Assembly: GCA_958295665.1 (NCBI GenBank)
Contig: OY282558.1
Coordinates: forward strand, 183,250,015-183,314,014
Source: Tipula vernalis
Lineage: Eukaryota; Arthropoda; Insecta; Diptera; Tipulidae
Reading direction: 5' to 3'
Length of the DNA: 64,000 bases
Shown here: positions 58,595 to 64,000 of the stretch, piece after piece
How the letters are laid out: each line of letters starts with the position of its first letter
Numbering within the stretch: the stretch's first letter is position 1
Program-made: the position numbers and the translations under genes
Notes under the pieces: generated by a model
The model's database searches: none
What the model was told of the DNA's origin: nothing
The model's input: only the letters and a program-made list of their open reading frames with translations

Positions 58595-60630
58595 TTGTTA
58601 CGCAACACTGTACCGGAATCCAGCAAGCAAGCTCCGATCGTACTAGCTTCAACTAATACCTGTTGGGCGGCGGTATTGATTGCGATTAAGGTTTCTGTTC
58701 CTAATGAATTGGTAGCCTGTCGTCCTGGTTTCGACGTCATTGTATTTCGTGTCAAAGTGGCCAATTCCTATATCGTCGTCATCTCAGTGTTTACTATACG
58801 GATCGAACTTGGATTATTTCAAAATGATAATCAATTTCATCGACTTAGTTGTGATGCCATCATTGTGTCGTAATCATCCACTTGTCATTTTGGGTAACTT
58901 TAATCTGCCTGATATAGCTTGACTTGATGTTGATGGCGTCTTTACATCGATTTCCACTGATGAAATGGCATTATACATTATCGACTATACTTTGGTAGCA
59001 TCTCAACCAAGCAGCTAAACCGTAATAGCAACAGTCAGTTTAAATTCCTGGACCTGTTATTTGCCAATGACGTCTGAATTTCACCGGCTCCCACAGCCAC
59101 CACACACCGATTATGATAAATATTTTTCATGTAAATTGTATAACTGTTTCGTTTTCTAACAATTTTTAGTTGAATTTCCGAAATGCCAACTACGCTTCCT
59201 TACACGAGTTCCTCACGACTTTTTACAGAGTGGCGGAAATTTAAATGACATTTTTTTGATGTTTAACGACCTTCTCATGAGTGGTATTGAAAGACACGTT
59301 TCCTTGGTAAAAAAAAACCATGCGACATTTTTGATAAAGGCCACAAAGAATTTAGAAGTTTAAATTGGTTTTTATATAACCAATACATTGTTCGAACCAA
59401 GGAGAAATTGATATCAAGTCCAAAGGACTTCTGGAATTTTATGAATAGTAAGAGAAAAGTGATTGGTTTTCGGTCACCTATATTTTACCAGAACTTCGTC
59501 GCTAGTCAACCCTCGGAAATCTGCAATTTGTTTGCTATCTGAAGTGAATTTTAATTCTTTTAAATTTACTTAACAAAAGGGGCCCTTAGGGGCGCTGGTC
59601 ACGATGGTATTCCGCCAATCCTTATTAAACATTGTGCCGAGAGTTTATCCCTTCCAATTACCTTCATGTTTAATGAAAGTTTACGTTGTGCTTTTTTCCA
59701 GAGCCTTAGAAAATTTTCTGCCTCCATCTCATTTTCAAGGCGGGTAAAAGAAACGAAGTAAGTAACTTTTAGGCGATTGCCATTCTTTCCTTCATACCCA
59801 AGCTACTTGAATCTACGGTTCACAAGGTCTTGGTTTTTCATACTAAATCATAAATTTCTTCTGCTCAGAACGGGTTTTATCCAGGCAGATCCATAGTGAC
59901 ATACTTGGTTTGTTTTTGTGACAAATTATTTAACAGTGATTTTACGAAAGCTTTTGATAAGATCGACCACTCGCTCCTTATCACCAAGTTAAGGAACTTA
60001 AATTATCAGTTCATCCCAATTGAATGGTTGCGTTGTTACTTTTTCGACCGCTGGCAATCCGTTATGATTTTGGATTCTAGTTCCCAGCTATTTCGCGCGA
60101 CATTTGGCGTACCTCAAAGTAGTCATATCGGCCCATTATTATTTAAATTGTTTATCAACGATGTTTTTGACTGCTGTGAGTTTGCCAGCTGTTCGCCCGG
60201 GTCCACAGCGTATCCGGTTGCGTAAAGCTGCCAGATGATTTGGACAGATTTTGTAGTTGATCAATTAGTAATAGACTGGGTTTCAACGTGAGTAAGCGTA
60301 AGACTCTTTCATTTTATCGTACCAAATCTGGATGTGAATAAATAAATAAAGAAAGAAAGAAATATCCAGTCTCCTCTGTTCCCCCAATATGCGTTGCCGG
60401 TATGGTCGCCTTCCTATCACTGTCATTCGGATAGAATAGAGAGTGTTCAGAAGCAGTTTGTAAGTTTTATTTAAATTTTTATGTAATAAGAACTAAATAG
60501 TCGGCCGTTTTCTGTCTATCTGTTAATCCTCTTTGTTTTTTTTTTTTTTGTTTTTATCATTTTTTAACATGTTTGTATTGCCATTTGTAATCACTGTATG
60601 GCGATACATGAAATAAATAAATAAATTTCT
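58595..60630 (+). pseudogene. LINE ORF2 (endonuclease and RT) with short AATA tail
   Basis: 58660-58920 is AP-endonuclease: AVLIAIKVSVPNELVACRP, SYIVVISVF, then in a shifted frame HPLVILGNFNLPDIA, the catalytic 'GDFN' block with Asp changed to Asn. 59340-59560 is the spacer (LNWFLYNQYIVRTKEKLI). RT: GAGHDGIPPILIKHCAE (59590), TDFTKAFDKIDH-type motif A at 59940 (FTKAFDKIDHSLLITKL), RWQSVMI and GVPQSSHIGPLLFKLFIND at 60100-60160. The FADD motif is not seen; a deletion follows. CHSDRIESVQKQFV near 60420 is the C-terminal tail, and the element ends in AAATAAATAAATAAAT at 60611-60627. Related to the fragment at 39600-40168. Confidence 0.85.
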
Positions 60631-63600
60631 GTAAGTAAAATACAGCGTTTAGCACTGTTCAAGAAATTACTTTGTTTCCCATTAATAAGCTGTATTATTC
60701 GTGAATGTCAGATTCCGGTTTTATTTCGCTCCTTTTTGAATATGTATCATCTAAACACGTCTTAAAAAATAAAACTTTATCTTAAAATGGACAATCGGAT
60801 GTATATAATAAAGAAGTTGCACACATAATATTTGTTTAAAAGTCAGTGGAGAAGGAAATTCAACTTGGATTATTCAAAAATACAGCAGATGCGCAGATAT
60901 TGCAGTCATTATCCCAGTCAGTAACAGATATTGCATCAGTGGGTGTAAAATGACATCAGGAGGTACAAAAATACTGCTAAAACTTCGTTGTAAGTACATC
61001 GTATATTTTATTTTGAGTACAGGCTAACCTCCAAAAAGCCACTGAAGGAGTAACCAAATCTAGTCAGATTGTTGGTCATCATCAAAGTTATCTTTGCTGT
61101 TGTCCTAGAGATTAAAATTATCACACAAATCGGTTACTTTATAGAGATGGTCATAATGTGAAGGGTTCACTATTTGTAGATTATGCTGCATTTTGTAGCA
61201 GGAACTTTTGAACAGTTTGCTGAGTGCACCCTTATTTTACTTTTCCTTTTCTAATGAAAAGGATATTGTTCTAGAAGTCGTTAGAGCTACGCGGAAAATT
61301 CAATAGCCAAGCCAAGTAAATTTTTTTTTCGCCTACTTGATTGAATCATGATGCATAGCCCTCGTTTATAAAATCAAAATGAAAATTTACTTTAGGTAAA
61401 CGCTTAGCACATAGCCAGTAAAAGTTCAACACAATGCAACCTCTTTGTACAAGATGACAGTTGAAAAAAGAAGATCCAAACATTTAATTTGCTTTTCTAA
61501 CCCGACTCTATTTTTGTATTTTTCAATAGATCTAGAAATTACAGCCTGCTAGAAAGACAAATTTTCTAAAATTTGTTCAACGTAATTTCCGTTCGTTGTT
61601 CATGGTACAATTTCTCTGTCAGACGAAGTTAGCTACATGAGTTGAATAAGTAACCAATTGGTTGCTAGGTGTGTAAGACAGCGGGTTAAATTCCTGTCCT
61701 CTGAACCAAAATTCTTGCTCTGTGAACGATTTTCGTATGACGTAATTCAACTCATTTAGCTAACTTCGTGGTGTAAACTGTTTCACCAGAAATGTAAACG
61801 AATACCTCTTGGCAAACTGGACGATCACATTGCCCTCACAATTCCATATATTGAGAAATAATGAAAATGGTTGAATCATACCCATCAAGAAGGAGTAGAA
61901 CATGCTGAACTTGAACAGAGTATTGCCATTCAAACCTAATTCAATAACCCATCGGTAAATTTTGTAAAAATGATTGTTGGTTTATTAGTTCTTTACGCTA
62001 TAGCTTGTTGGACAAAGTGTGATGAAAGATTTAAATTTGGAAGTTGAATTTAAGAACGAACAGATAAAATCTCGTAACATTCCGGTAACAATCATCATAT
62101 TACAAGGTAACTCGGGTTTATTTCAGAGATACGCCAGAAAATGATTGTAGTAATAATTACAATCTGATTTAAATTTAATTTCAAGAAGGTCATTCAATTG
62201 TTCCACTAACATTTTCACACCAAATCTCATCCAAGAACGCTAAATCATCCACACTTAATCATTGAGAAATGTTTGGAATCGTTATAGAAGAGCAAAAAAT
62301 ACATAACTCTTAAAATCTTATCAATTTATACATATATATACATATATGTATATATAAGTATATACATATTCAATGTCTAAGAATAAATCTTTTTAATATT
62401 TTCTTGAAGTGTCCACCAAAATATCAGTAACCTTATTTCTAAAAATTCAAAACTATGTTACGCATTTTTATATTCTTTGCAAGTGAGTTGCTGATCGATT
62501 ATAATTTCCACTGTACATTAATAATTTTCAAGGTGAATGTTCACATAAAATATGTGGGTTTTATTTATTTGGGAACTTGACAAACCGATTACGTGTGTGT
62601 TCCTGTGAGCTCATTCATTAGAAGCATCTACTAGTACTTAGATGATTTATTAAATCATAAAAAATTGGAAATTTCCGACACAAACGAAAACTACTTTTAT
62701 CTCACATAAATGTGTCATTACATTGCAAAACGTTAATCGTTGATTTATAGGAAACACAATTTTCATCAAATTTTGGAAACTTTTATCCTTTTGATTTGTG
62801 ACAGAAAAAATATTTTATTTGAACAATTATTCATTTTAAATAGATTTAAAAATAAAACATCAAATAATAATTTTATGAATTAACCTAAATGAAAACCGAA
62901 AAGAAATAAAGAAAAGAATTTTTCGTATGAAAATGAAGGCGCCTGATGTAAATTTTCATACCGAAAATTTAGTAAAGTTTATTCACCACAGTAGAATTTT
63001 TTTTTTCAAATAAGTTATGTGTAGCGCCGCACATTGTTTTATTTGATTGCTTCCGTTCTATAGAAAATTAAAACAAAAGATTAATGTGCGGTGAAATTTA
63101 CCAAAGAAATCTTTGGCCACGATTTATACAGAAATTATTTATGCCCACATGATGCATGATAATTAAAAAAAAAAAAAAAAAAAATGTTGATTTGTATTTC
63201 ACAAATCATCTTAATAAACCAAAACGACAATCAATAAATTTTTCATCACACTATATCATAAAAAAACAGATGAATTTTTTTTGTATTCCATGTCACAAAT
63301 TTTAATCGTAAATTTTTCATAAAAGAATATTAAAAATGAAAAAAAAATAAAATAAAATAAAAATTAATTACTTTGATGATAATTGTAAATCAATTTAATT
63401 TATTTTATTAAAAACGCAAGGTAGTTTATTTACGATCAGTTTGATTAGATTTTATTTCCATCATCCCACACTGAAACTTTTCACATTTTGTCACAGAATT
63501 TTTCCATTTTCACTTTTTTAAATAATTTCTAAAATTACATCACAGAACTTTTTATTATTATTAATCACTATTTAATTAAATTAATTAAATATAATTTTTA

Positions 63601-64000
63601 ATTATAAATTTTAAAAATAATTTTTGTTTCCAATGTACGCACGTATTTAAGAGAGCAACATCACGTTATAACTAAATGTGTAATTTCACAAAATAATCTA
63701 CATCTGTCTAATTATAATTTTTGGTTTTAAATATACAAATGTATAGATTTGTATTTATACGCTACACGTATTTACAATACATATATTCGAGTTTATTAAT
63801 AACGAAATTTTTAACTATTTTAATATTAGACTAGGATGCATATGTATAATATTATAGAAAATAAAAAAGAGAAAATATATTGCCGAAGAAAAATGAGAGT
63901 GGGAAATTTACAAATGATTTATCGGGTTTAGCTTTTTCAAAAAAAAAAAAAAATGAAAACGAAAATGGATGAATTTTCTAATAGCACATATCGCAATAGC
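60631..64000. other. AT-rich sequence, no gene recognised
   Basis: Only short frames. A small inverted-repeat element lies at 61623-61769; A/T runs lie near 61321, 63000, 63165-63184 and 63939-63953. No sign of exons of a host gene. Confidence 0.5.
61623..61769. repeat. Small inverted-repeat element with box B-like core
   Basis: ACGAAGTTAGCTACATGAGT at 61623 pairs with the complement ending at 61769 (one mismatch over about 24 bp). Between them GCGGGTTAAATTCCTGTCC resembles a tRNA T-arm box B. No target duplication could be assigned. Confidence 0.5.

Overview
The window looks like a transposable-element graveyard from an insect, most likely a dipteran fly. It is strongly AT-rich, has spliceosomal GT-AG introns, and is packed with arthropod retrotransposons and DNA transposons (BEL/Pao, Ty3/gypsy including an errantivirus-like piece, jockey/CR1/I-type LINEs, a Penelope-like fragment, Helitrons, Tc1, MULE-like and piggyBac-like MITEs). 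I recognise no host protein-coding gene, no rRNA gene and no CRISPR array. The organism call is an inference from element content and base composition only.

Layout. 1-641: 3' end of a jockey-type LINE with poly(A). 973-1300: fold-back element built of CGCG-containing subrepeats. 1461-3780: decayed LINE. 4640-5640: gypsy/errantivirus-like gag-protease remnant. 5727-11560: BEL/Pao element with a clear promoter, triplicated leader repeats and decayed gag-pol. 13670-14036: Penelope-like GIY-YIG remnant. 15846-16530: Helitron helicase C-terminus. 17045-18400: satellite of about 125 bp period. 18622-23760: two Helitron-type 5' termini, several MITEs, a tRNA-derived SINE and a 1,938-bp Tc1 element. 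23762-32640: a Helitron Rep gene (minus strand) split by a 7,900-bp Ty3/gypsy element with identical-length LTRs and a 5-bp target duplication; the gypsy gag is itself split by a 2,962-bp DNA transposon.

34321-40727 is the most interesting region. It is a 6.4-kb element with roughly 300-bp terminal inverted repeats and a CTT duplication. It carries a decayed multi-domain gene of a type I recognise only as uncharacterised arthropod proteins: N-terminal Cys/His region, long central region, PIN/FEN-like nuclease segment and Cys-rich tail. That gene is broken by a 1.1-kb MULE-like fold-back element and by a LINE fragment. 41056-42288: gypsy integrase end plus 3' LTR. 42289-47260: AT-rich DNA with long (TA)n tracts. 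47275-53100: a LINE interrupted by an internally deleted gypsy element, which itself holds a truncated I/R1-type LINE. 53107-54251: large palindrome. 55006-57397: a 2.4-kb TIR element with TATG duplications, carrying an intron-containing transposase-like gene. 58595-60630: another LINE. 60631-64000: AT-rich DNA without genes.

Almost every coding remnant has nonsense codons or frameshifts, so the genes do not work together as a pathway. What the window records is an order of insertion: Helitron first, then gypsy inside it, then a DNA transposon inside gypsy; LINE first, then gypsy, then LINE. Several junctions carry matching target-site duplications that allow this order to be read directly.
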